Source: Tillus elongatus (Eukaryota > Arthropoda > Insecta > Coleoptera > Cleridae). Taken from it: a stretch of DNA of 64,000 bases. Under the pieces are notes generated by a model. It ran no database searches, had not been told where the DNA came from, and saw nothing but the letters and a program-made list of their open reading frames with translations. The translations under genes and the position numbers were made by a program. Each line of letters opens with the position of its first letter. The stretch's first letter is position 1. Below are positions 12,955 through 22,519 of the stretch, piece by piece. Location: assembly GCA_964006375.1 (NCBI GenBank), contig OZ023270.1:59836288-59900287 (forward strand). The letters run 5' to 3'.

Positions 12955-13550
12955 GTTTTCAGGTGGAAATTGTGTTTGTTTTGCAACTTTCTGGCATCAT
13001 CGTGAAGCCAGGGAGGTTTCCTATCACTTTCCACCATCAGGTTGGTTTGTGTTAAGTAATAACTGGTTATCCATTTGGGTATATTTGGTGAGAGCGCTCC
13101 TTATCGTGGGAAGTGATGAGATAATCTGACAGCTTATCTCTGCAGTTCAAAATCCAACAGTACACAAACAAACTTTAAACAATATATACAGGTGTCCGCT
13201 TTTGGTACAGGATACTTGCTTGGTTTCCAGCTCTGGTTATGGATGGGGATATCTTAGAACATCTCAATACGCTGCAACAGACACAGGAGGTCCGATCCTG
13301 TGTATAATTATAAACTAACACATGGTCTATGTCATGGACCTACTTCTGCATTTGTGACCCTAGACAGTGATTCACGACTTCAAAGACAATGGTTTAAGCT
13401 GAGGAAGGAAATGTTCCGTACCTCCTATATGCAGAGCTTCTTTGTCAACCGATCTTTTCATGTTCCGAAACAATCTGCCGCAGGACAATGCTGCTGCCTC
13501 AAGTGCAGGCAGCTTGAAGAATACATATAAACATTTCGCGATAATAGTAG
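12955..13550 (+). pseudogene. LINE 3' end, duplicate copy 1 (RT C-terminal region)
   Basis: Translation around 13300-13520 gives YNYKLTHGLCHGPTSAF, DSDSRLQRQWFKLRKE and QSFFVNRSFHV, the pattern seen at the C-terminus of CR1/L2-like LINE ORF2 (a 'YK.LHG' helix, then an R-rich stretch, then 'RV.NVWNSLP'). ~75 bp present in copy 2 are missing between CTGCAAC and AGACACAGG. Upstream sequence (13060-13190) is shared non-coding DNA. The catalytic RT domain is absent. Confidence 0.65.
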
Positions 13551-13597
13551 TGTTGTTAGTTTTAGTATTTGTTCCCTTGCTTTCCAAGTTTTGAGGT

Positions 13598-14215
13598 GGA
13601 AATTGTGTCTGTTTTGCAAGCTTCTGGCATCATCGTGAAGCTGTGGAGGTTTCTTATCACTTTCCATCATCAGATTGGTTTGTGTTAAGTAATAACTGGT
13701 TATCCATTGGGTATATTTGGTAGGAGCGCTTCTTATCGTGGGAAGTGATAAGTTAATCTGACAGCTTATCTCTGCAGTTCAAAATCCAACAGTAAACAAA
13801 CTGTAAACAATATATGCAGGTGTCCGCTTTTGGTACAGGATACTTGCTTGGCCAGCTCTGGTTATAGATGGGGATATCTTAGAACGATCTCAATATGCTG
13901 CAACACAATGGTCACATCAGATTAGGCATGTCACCTACCAGCAAAGGCTTTTCACCTGGAGCTCTGTCTTCCCTTTCTGCCAGACACAGGAGGTCCAATC
14001 TTGTGTATAATTATAAACTAACACATGGTCTATGTCATGGACCGACTTCTGCATTTGTGACCCTGGACAGTGATTCACGACTTCGAAGACACTGGTTTAA
14101 GCTGAGGAAGGAAATGTTCCGTACCTGCTATATGCAGAGCTTCTTTGTCAACCGATCTTTTCATGTTCCGAAACAATCTGCCGGAGGACAATGCTACTGC
14201 CTCAAGTAGAGGTAG
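13598..14215 (+). pseudogene. LINE 3' end, duplicate copy 2 (RT C-terminal region)
   Basis: A direct repeat of 12955-13550 at ~90-95% identity, with the extra segment 13902-13978 that encodes the start of the conserved C-terminal block. Residues RHRRSNLVYNYKLTHG and RLRRHWFKLRKEMFRT are readable. It ends where LINE family B begins on the other strand (14235). Confidence 0.65.
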
Positions 14216-14234
14216 CTTTAAGAATCGGCTGAAT

Positions 14235-15480
14235 ACTAAGGTTAGGTGAGGTTTGTATGTGAGTGGGCCATACCAGTCCCACCACCGCGACCATATGGTC
14301 TATTGTGGCTCACGCCTAAAAGTCGAAATTTCTCCCAACAAAGCCAGCCTCCTACAGAGGTCGATAATCTTTGTGGGCGAAAGTTGATCCAGATCCTCCA
14401 GAGCAAGCTTTATCTTGCCAAAGAGCAGGTATCTAGTCCTGTCTGCTGCCGGACAGGAACACAGTATGTGCTCTGCTGTCTCGTCGCTCTCCATACACAG
14501 CCGGCACTCGGTCTCCTGACCGACCCCAATACAGTGCATGTGATGCCACAAGCGGCAGTGTCCTGTATACAGGCCGACTAGAGTACTCAGTTGTTGTCTG
14601 TTTCATTCTATAAGTTTTTTTGCCCTTGACTCAGGCCATTTATGAAGGCCTTAGAGTGAGCTAATCCTGGAAGATTTCGCCAATATTGGATTGTCATTAT
14701 TTCTGTCCAGGTCTTTAAGGTGCGTTTTGCTGTGCAAGATGTTATCCTCAGCACCGGTTCTGGTACGACAAAGTCTCTCTGTGCACCATTCCTGGCAAGC
14801 GTGTCGGCCGCAACATTGCCATCATGGTCCGAGTGACCCGGTATCCAGACCAGCGACACCTCATTACAGCTGCCCAATTCGTTAAGGGCAGATTTACAAC
14901 TCCATACCGTTTTTGAATTACACCAGTAAGAACCAAGAGCCTTTATTGCAGCTTGGCTATCTGCATATCTTTATCGATTTGTGTGTGCACTAGTTTTTTA
15001 TACTTTCCCTTGCACACATCTCAATGGCATACACTTCTGCCTTGTGTATGATTGCGTACTTGCTGAGGCTAGCTGATAGTCTAGCATCGGTGCTGCCCCC
15101 ATATGTGCCGGCTCCTACTCCCATATTGGTTTTGGAGCCGTCAGAGTACCATCAGAGATCGGCTCTCAATAGCGTCGTTTGATTTCGCTCCCAGTCCTCC
15201 CTTTCCGGGAGGACGGTCTTGAAAGACAGATCTCTACTGATCTTTGTAGGCATTAAGTACGAGACCATTCCCAGAATCCCGTGACCATCAATGTCATCAA
15301 GGAGCCCGGACCCTCCCAGCCTGACTACCTTCGGCATGCTGTCTGCCGTTTGCTTTAGTCTGTACATTGTCCACCTCGCCACCCTCTCCAACCAGGCTGA
15401 ATACTTGCCTGGGGACACCGAGTGGTGTGAGTTTTTTGTCCTCTCATAATCAGTTGCACTGTACAAACGCTTTATGGTAC
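14235..15480 (-). mobile_element. LINE family B copy 1, 3' third (RNase H end)
   Basis: A minus-strand LOA/I-like LINE truncated at its 5' side. Its 3' end on the plus strand is AAGGTTAGGTGAGGTTTGTA, the same tail as the copy at 36558, in which AACCT is repeated. The coding part is broken by frameshifts. About 83 bp of 3' UTR (GGCCCACTCACA...) is shared with the copies at 36558 and at 62800-62883. Confidence 0.8.
14300..15466 (-). pseudogene. LINE family B ORF2 C-terminus: RT thumb, RNase H, zinc motif
   Basis: From upstream to downstream: LERVARWTMYRLKQTADSMP (thumb end) at ~15370; WYSDGSKTNMGVGAGTYGG at ~15150, where the first RNase H Asp is intact; HKAEVYAIEMCARE at ~15035, with the catalytic Glu. 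LVWIPGHSDHDGNVAADTLA follows at ~14850. The stretch CRLCMESDETAEHILCSC at ~14470 is the zinc-like motif. A stop or frameshift separates the pieces. RNase H acts on the RNA of RNA-DNA hybrids during target-primed reverse transcription. The upstream RT palm is missing. Confidence 0.8.
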
Positions 15481-15484
15481 AACA

Positions 15485-16215
15485 TAGGCTCTGCCTTTGT
15501 AAATAATCTGAATAAATAAATAAATAATTTAAATTATCTTCAATACATATTATTTAGATAATCTGGGGTGGGGCAAAAGAAAAAGAAACATATTACTGAA
15601 ATAATATTTATTTCTGTAACTAATATAGTACATTTTTCTATATTACACTATGAGTAAATGCACTCTAACTTTTACAAATATTTTAAGAATGTGAAATCAA
15701 TCTTCAAATCAGGTGTTAACATAACCTCAAAATACAAAACTAACTCCAGTAAATTTAATAAGCTGCGTCCCGCTACATAACATAATGCCCGATCAAAAAC
15801 TCTTTTTTTATATTACCATGGGAAAAGATTCAAGACCTGAACAAAATTCAGAGACAAATATTGTCAATTACACAGACACATAAAAAACAAACAACACATT
15901 TTAGAGACTTTGTTTCTGCAAATCAATCAAAAGAAGAAACAAAATACTGAAGAAGACTAAAGTATTTCAAGGATAGAACGGTTAGCATTATTAGCTAAAG
16001 TGGCTGATTTCATGCTTTCTGTTCTTTTTTTAGAAATGAAATAAATTAATTTTCTGATACTGTTGCTTCATCAAATAAATTTCATGAAGAATTCTGAACT
16101 ATTTTGTTTTAATCCAAACAGTGTGTCATCTTTGAGTTGGGAAAAGCATTTTACACCCACCTAATAACTGCATATTGTAATTACTCATATAAGTAAGCCG
16201 CATGATCAGAAAGTC
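15485..16215. other. AT-rich DNA with a LINE-like AATAAA-repeat tail
   Basis: 15500-15530 reads CTGAATAAATAAATAAATAA, the type of tail carried by the LINE at 31206-31226, so a tiny LINE end may sit here. The rest is AT-rich and unrecognised. Confidence 0.35.
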
Positions 16216-16249
16216 AGCATATATACACTCACAAACAAAAAGAATACTT

Positions 16250-16930
16250 TTTTCAGGAACCCTGCCGTGATGCCCGTAGCCAAAAGGCCTTTAGTGAAAA
16301 GCTGTACATACATTTGATCTCGATTAAGGAAATAAAAATGCACAAGTTACCATTTATAATTCAATAGGCAATTACCTAACAAATCACAAATATTACTTAG
16401 GTGGCCTTGGCATTGGCAATAACAATGATTACTTATTTATCATTGCAAAAATGACAGTTCTAGTGCACTATTTCTCGATTCTGTACCTCAAGTTATTAAA
16501 ATGCCACAATCAAGTCAGCTGGTGGCTATAAAGATTGTTACTTTGGCTAAAGAGTGTCCCAGATAAGAAGATATAGATGCATATCCACCAATTAACAATT
16601 TATTGTATAGTACAACAATAAGACACTGAGAAATACATAGTTACCAGATCAAGAGTGTACACCATATACAATGCTAAGATTTGACCGCAATTTGTAAATT
16701 CAGTCTTTTCAAAATCGCAAACATTAAGGAGGTCGATTTAGCAACAGGTCAATGTTAGTACACACATAGTAGCGACAATTAACCTTAGAACACCAGAAAT
16801 TAACAACTTTTACAACTGTCAGTTGAAATCCTCAGTAGACACATAGCAAGGGCCCATGTAGCAGGTAGTGTTATATAATTAGTATTCAAACTTCGCAAAA
16901 GTAGCGGATTTACATGGGCTCTGTAAAAGT
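16250..16930. other. AT-rich DNA without recognisable genes
   Basis: No frames, no repeats beyond simple A/T richness. It forms the left interior of the TIR-bounded region. Confidence 0.35.
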
Positions 16931-16934
16931 TACG

Positions 16935-18540
16935 ATAGTCTTGTATTGGTGTTACCTGTATGACCGAAAGAAAAATTTGGTGTTAGTACCAGGTAAGTTC
17001 ATTTTTGCAAAGTTTCCAAGCTAAATATCCAATTTTTTATGTATATTCTAGTTTAACATACTACAATGGCTTCAATTTCCTCTGTCAAAGAGGTTGAAAA
17101 AAAGTCTTGTATTGGTGTTACTTGTACGACCGAAAGAAACATTTGGTGTTAGTACCAGGTAAGTTCATTTTTGCAAAGTTTCCAAGCTAAATATCCAATT
17201 TTTAATGTATATTCTAGTTTAACATATTACAATGGCTTCAATTTCGTCTCATGTCCCATTGATGTTCAAGTTGCCAAAGAACTTGAAAAAAAGTCTTGTA
17301 TTGGTGCTACTTGTAGGACCGAAAGAAACATTTGGTGCTAGTACCAGGTAAGTTCATTTTTGCAAAGTTTCCAAGCTAAATATACAATTTTGAATGTATA
17401 TTCTAGTTTAACATATTTTTTTTTTTTTGTTCCCTCAGGGCTCGTCCGCGGCCTTGCCGCCCCGATAGCACCGCAACCCTTGGAGTTTAACATATTACAA
17501 TGGCTTCAAGTTCGTCTAATGTCAAAGAAGTTGAAAAAAAGTCTTGTATTGGTGTTACTTGTAGGACCAAACGAAACATTTGGTGTTAGTACTAGGTAAG
17601 TTCATTTTTGCAAAGTTTCCAAGCTAAATATCCAATTTTGAATGTATACTCTAGTTTAGCATATTACAATGGCTTCAATTTCGTCTAATGTCAAAGAAGC
17701 TGAAAAAAAGTCTTGTATTGGTGTTACTTGTACGACCGAAAGAAACATTTGGTGTTAGTACCAGGTAAGTTCATTTTTGCAAAGTTTCCAAGCTAAATAT
17801 TCAATTTTGAATGTATATTCTAGTTACAATGGTTTCAATTTCGTCTAATGTCAAAGAAGTTAAAAAAAAGTCTTGTATTGGTGTTACTTGTACGACCGAA
17901 AGAAACATTTGGTGTTAGTACCAGGTAAGTTCATTTTTGTCAAGTTTCCAAGCTAAGTATCCAATTTTGAATGTATATTCTAGTTTAACATATTACAATG
18001 GTTTCAATTTCGTCTAATGTCAAAGAAGTTAAAAAAAAGTCTTGTATTGGTGTTACTTGTACGACCGAAAGAAACATTTGGTGTTAGTACCAGGTAAGTT
18101 CATTTTTGTCAAGTTTCCAAGCTAAGTATCCAATTTTGAATGTATATTCTAGTTTAACATATTACAATGGCTTCAATTTTCGTCTAATGTCAAAGAAGTT
18201 GAAAAAAAGTCTTGTATTGGTGTTACTTGTACGACCGAAAGAAACATTTGGTGTTAGTACCAGATATGTTCATTTTTGTCAAGTTTCCAAGCTAAATATC
18301 CAATTTTGAATGTATATTCTAGTTTAACATATTACAATGGCTTCAATTTCGTCTAATGTCAAAGAAGTTGAAAAAAAGTCTTGTATTGGTGTTACTTGTA
18401 CGACCGAAAGAAACATTTGGTGTTAGTACCAGGTAAGTTCATTTTTGCAAAGTTTCCAAGATAAATATCCAATTTTGAATGTATATTCTAGTTGAACATA
18501 TTACAATGGCTTCAATTTCGTCTAATGTCCCATTGATGTT
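16935..18540 (+). repeat. Tandem array, ~169-bp exon-like units (9 copies)
   Basis: Unit boundaries measured at the CAGGTAAG site fall at about 16994, 17160, 17349, 17597, 17766, 17926, 18095, 18265 and 18434, i.e. ~160-170 bp apart apart from two units with insertions. Every unit reads: TTCTAG, ACATATTACAATGGCTTC, a short frame starting MASISSNVKEVEKKS, a stop, then CAG/GTAAGTTC and a ~59-base T-rich stretch back to TTCTAG. ATGs lie at 17066, 17232, 17500, 17669, 17829, 17998, 18167, 18347 and 18506. The last unit runs into the piggyBac transposase frame. Confidence 0.9.
17405..17496 (-). mobile_element. 66-bp LINE family A 3'-end insertion with 13-bp duplication
   Basis: 17418-17483 is the reverse complement of the family A 3' monomer (CTCAGGGCTCGTCCGCGGCC, GCCGCCCCGATAGCACCGC) with its A-tail appearing as a T-run. 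It is flanked by identical AGTTTAACATATT at 17405-17417 and 17484-17496. It lies in the third array unit only. This is a textbook target-primed insertion, truncated to the last ~66 bp. Confidence 0.92.
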
Positions 18541-19668
18541 TAAAATGCCAAAGAAGTTGAAAAAATTATGGTACATGGGTTAGGTTCTAGTAGTGAAGCT
18601 GATAGTTTAGACAGCGCATATGAAGATGGCATGTAAGTTGAAAGTGAGCTTGAAAACAGTATGGATGCAAGTGCTACACCAGATAATATAAATGTGATAG
18701 TCGACTGTGAAGACAGCGATGAAGATGAGAATGTTCCTCTACCCAGAGAAGAAAAGAATATCACAGTACCAAATTAAAATGTCTCAGAGACAAGAATGGT
18801 CACTTATGGTCTAGAGAATACCCTTTAATCTTGGAAGCAAGGGTGTTGTTAAAATTCTGAACAACCCAATTGGTTGCTTTTTTTGCATTTCTTCCACAAT
18901 TACATACTGAACAAAATTATTCATTATACTAATCAAGAAATTCGCCGGAAATCTGCCAAATACACACAAAAAGGTTCCAGTCTATCAGATACCTGTAAAG
19001 AGGAAATTCTTGCTTTGATTGGTTTCTTCTTCTTTCTGGTGTGCAGAAAAATAATCACCTAAATGCCACACGTGTTTAATAATATGTTATCAGGATCTAT
19101 CTACATATATACCATGGAGTTGCAACCGATTTTTATTTCTTTTGGATTGCTTGAGGTTTGACAATAAATCTTCTGGAACTGAAAGGGTTCGAGATGATGT
19201 ATTTGCCCCATTAGGAAAATTTGGGACATGCTTGTTGAGAGATGCAAGCAATCTTACAGTCCAACATCATATATGACTATCGACAAACAGTTATTGGTGT
19301 TTCGGGGGCGATGCGGATGTCAGATGTATATATCCAATAAACCCGCAACATACGGCCTAAAGATTGTCACGTTATGCGACTCGATGACAAAATATATGAT
19401 CAACGCCAGTCCATATTTAGGAAAATCCACTAAAACTAATGGTTTACCATTCGCCAATTATTATGTCAAATACTTGGCAGAACCCACCCATGGTAGTATC
19501 AGAAATATTACTATGGATAACTGGTTCATATCTGTGGAACTGACAGAGCAGCTATTATATAATCCTTACACTTTGACATTAGTTGGAGCTAATAGAAAAA
19601 CAAATTCAATATTCCTCCTGAATGCCCCAGAGATGAAAAATAGGAAAATCCACACGTCAGTGTTTTGA
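18506..19668 (+). pseudogene. piggyBac-family transposase remnant
   Basis: An acidic N-terminal region (18540-18780: SSSEADSLDSAYEDGM and EDSDEDENVPLPREE) is followed by the conserved body in broken frames: NQEIRRKSAKY at ~18935, EEILALIGFFF at ~19000. The catalytic core is open from 19228. There, SYMTIDKQLLVFRGRC holds the first Asp, TLCDSMTKYM the second, and TMDNWFIS the third, followed by LTLVGANRKTNS. All three Asp residues of the DDD catalytic triad are still present. Stops near 18640, 18775, 18830 and 19060 and the loss of the C-terminal Cys-rich domain make it inactive. The start is the ninth ATG of the upstream array. Confidence 0.85.
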
Positions 19669-19669
19669 C

Positions 19670-20130
19670 AGAGGGAATTTAATTAATTTAATTTAATTAA
19701 AAGGTCTCAAAACATATGGAAAACTTGATTCTGGAACGAATTTTTTTTCGATGTCAGTCTGTCGGCTTGTATGCCAGTCCCATAATAGGCGCAATAACTT
19801 TCGAACAAATTGAGATATCATCTTCAAATCTGGTATCCTATTAGCACCCGACAAAGGAACACTTTGAATTGCTTTTGGGTTAGATCGCTTCAGGGGGTAG
19901 GGGTTAAATAAGAGTTGATTAGGTGAAAATTGACATTTTTTTAAATAAAACTAGAGTAATATAATGTTTCAAAAGTTTTGGCGTTCAGGAATACAAATAT
20001 TTTCTTTGTGGTCAAGTCATGGGCCCTAAATTCATTCCATGAGAATGTCTTTCTGAAGAGACTCAATTATCACAGCTATGTGGTAGTTATGATTCAATTT
20101 GCAGCACTATTTTTGTCTGTGAGTGTATAT
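19670..20130. other. Non-coding tail of the TIR-bounded region
   Basis: Begins with AATTTAATTAATTTAATTTAATTAAA-like simple sequence, then unrecognised DNA up to the right TIR. No frames of note. Confidence 0.35.
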
Positions 20131-20526
20131 TTTAATGTATGGTTAATATTTTAAATAGTAATTAATATATAGAAAGTTCAGCAAAGCCTAAAGGAATAGT
20201 TACATAACTATATGCTTCTTAAAATTCAAGCAAGCTGTATTTATTTATATAGTTAATATAATTTAGGCAGTTATATATTGTGTTTTATTTACTTTTGCAT
20301 TCAATCATACTTAGGTGTGACCAAATGCTTATTTATTTAATCATCATGATCTTAATTTTGTATCTTGAGATACAAAAGTTTGATAATATTTTAGTAATCT
20401 AGCATTATATTTTAATACTTCATTATGGTTAAATATGGTGAAAGTAAATTATTAATTCCATATACAGCATATTTCAAAAAAAAATATCCGCCAAATTTTC
20501 CACCTGTATTCCTTATTTATTTATTT

Positions 20527-20530
<4 letters not shown>

Positions 20531-20620
<90 letters not shown>
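20531..20620. repeat. (TA)n microsatellite abutting a transposon end
   Basis: 90 bp of pure TA that ends directly at the first base of the mariner-like TIR (GGGTGGCGCATTG). Confidence 0.98.
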
Positions 20621-20624
<4 letters not shown>

Positions 20625-20908
20625 GGCGCATTGAAAACGAAACAGACCAATTTGCGTTCAGAGAATTATTTTTTTTAAGAAATGCTGAAACACGTCATTT
20701 TTAATATTGAGGGGGACATGTTTTGACATAAAACTCAACTTTGTCACATCAACCCGTTAAGGGGGGTGGTAACAACCCTTATATTTTAAATAGGGAACCT
20801 GGGTTGAGTGTTACATCATTTGAAAGCTCTTTTGTTTCTGAATTCAGCACACAAATTATTTGGAAGTTTTATCAACTCGTTTAAACATTATTCACAGTTG
20901 AAGATGCA

Positions 20909-21024
20909 AAAACGCATTTCACTCATTCCGATAAGAAATGTTCTGATAGACAATGTTTTGTTGCTTTGTAAACAAGAAATTGACTATCAGAACATTTCTT
21001 ATCGGAATGAGAGAAATGCGTTTT
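20909..21024. repeat. 41-bp hairpin inside the mariner-like element
   Basis: Arms 20909-20949 and 20984-21024 (AAAACGCATTTC...GTTCTGATAG) are reverse complements with one mismatch. The left arm is the inner end of the left TIR, so the right arm is an extra inverted copy of the innermost TIR segment placed just before the transposase. Confidence 0.85.
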
Positions 21025-21137
21025 ATTATTTCAGTTTATCGGTCGGTTTGATACTTGATAGTACTACCGAAAATTAATTTCACAATGGTGTATTCTGTAG
21101 AAGAGTTGAAATAATTACTTTTTTTTTTACAAAAACG

Positions 21138-22128
21138 ATGACTGCCAACTGTACTGCAAATTTGATTAATGAACGACATCCGAACAGACATGTTAACAGA
21201 AAATACATTTTGGAGTTAGTTGCAAAGTTTCGACAAAGTGGTTCAGTAGCCAACAAAATACGGGAGACTGAACGTGAATTTCCGGTTAGAAATGAGACTA
21301 CTGAGATTGAAGTTTTAGGACAAATTGCTGCAGACCCAACTTTGAACATGAGAAAATTGGCCACTGTTTCAAACATCAAAAGAAGAACTGTTCAGCGAAT
21401 ATTGAAGCATCATAAATTTCACCCGTATAAAATTCACCTTGTACAACAACTGAATGTAGATGATTTTGATCGGTGGCTGGAGTTTTGTGAAGTTATGAGT
21501 GCACGAATAGCTGATAACGGGAACTTCTGTTCAATGTCTGTTTTTCAGACGAGTGTACGTTTTTATTAAACACTACAACAATCGTCATAATTGTCGTTAT
21601 TGGGCAGATAATAATCCAATAAATTTTAACGAAGTCCACACTCAAACTCCACAGAAATTGAATGTCTGTAGTGACATTTTTGGAGACCGTTTAATCGGAC
21701 CAATTTTTCTTGATGGCAATTTGAGTCGGGAAACGTATTTGGAGTTACTAGAAGATATCGTTTACCCTCTACTAATTGACATTGTTGCAAATGATGATTG
21801 CTATCAAGAAAATCAATTATTGCTTCAACAAGATGAAGCTCCTCCGCATTTTTCACAACGTGTTAGGGAGATTTTGAACAGAGAGTTTCCAGAGCAATGG
21901 ATTGGACGTAGAGGTGCTATTGAGTGGCCCTCTAGATTACCGGATTTAACTCCTTTAGACTTCTTTCTATGAGGCCATTTAAAGAGTAGAATTTACGCAA
22001 CAGAACCGGAGTCTCTGGAAGAATTACGATGACGCATTGTTGAAGAATGCCGTCTAATATCTCCACAAATTTGTACTTTTGTATGGAAGCTGGTGGTCAA
22101 CAAATTGAACACTTACTTAACTGAATAA
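21138..22128 (+). pseudogene. Mariner-like transposase, D41D spacing
   Basis: N-terminal helix-turn-helix: NRKYILELVAKFRQSGSVAN and NMRKLATVSNIKRRTVQRIL (residues ~25-90). The first catalytic Asp region (around 21535-21560, 'FT.E' position) is lost to a frameshift; the frame then resumes with HNCRYWADNNPINFNEVHTQ. The second Asp is in LLLQQDEAPPHFSQRVREIL and the third in LPDLTPLDFFL, 41 residues apart by direct count. A TGA replaces the Trp of the usual DFFLWG at 21970. The C-terminus ends at 22126. DD41D mariner families have been described (for example rosa), and that spacing is the basis for the call. Two or three lesions, so it may be a recently inactivated copy. Confidence 0.82.
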
Positions 22129-22519
22129 ACAGTTTTGAACGTCTGGTTTTGTTTTTTAGTTTTTTTCAACGAAAAATTGACTAATTAGTGCATTTCTTAT
22201 CACAATGAATGAAATACATTCTTGCAACTCCAACTGTGAATAATTTTTAAACGAGTTGATGAAACATCCAAAAAAATTAGTGTGCTAAATTCAGAAAAGA
22301 AAGAGCTTTCAAATGATGTAACACTCGACCCATGTTCCCTATTTAAAATATAAGGGTTGTTATCACCATCCTTAAGGGGTTGATGTGACAATGTTGAGTT
22401 TTATGTCAAAACATGTCCCCCTCAATATTAAAATTGACATTTTTCAGCGTTTCTTAAAAAAACAAACAATTCTCTGGACGCAAATCGGTCTGTTTCGTTT
22501 TCAAAGCGCCACCCTGTAT

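Larger units (their letters stand above)
16222..20132. mobile_element. 3.9 kb region bounded by ~20-bp inverted repeats
   Basis: ATATACACTCACAAACAAAA at 16219-16242 and the inverse of ACAAAAATAGACACTCA-like sequence at ~20108-20132 (TTTTTGTCTGTGAGTGTATA) form a TIR pair. Between them lie the 169-bp array and the piggyBac transposase remnant. The TIR looks more like a Tc1-type end than a piggyBac end, and no TTAA is seen, so either this is an unusual composite or the two TIRs belong to an older host element into which the rest inserted. Confidence 0.4.
20619..22516 (+). mobile_element. Mariner-like element with ~320-bp TIRs
   Basis: The left TIR 20620-20941 (AGGGTGGCGCATTGAAAACG) and right TIR ~22193-22516 (...CGTTTTCAAAGCGCCACCCT) are inverted copies with scattered differences. 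TA flanks the right end. The transposase lies between, on the plus strand. Long TIRs of this size are unusual for mariners, which commonly have ~30 bp. The element inserted in or next to a TA microsatellite. Confidence 0.88.

Noticed and set aside
21626..21856. Minus-strand frame opposite the D41D transposase
   Set aside because: Shadow of the plus-strand transposase coding sequence.
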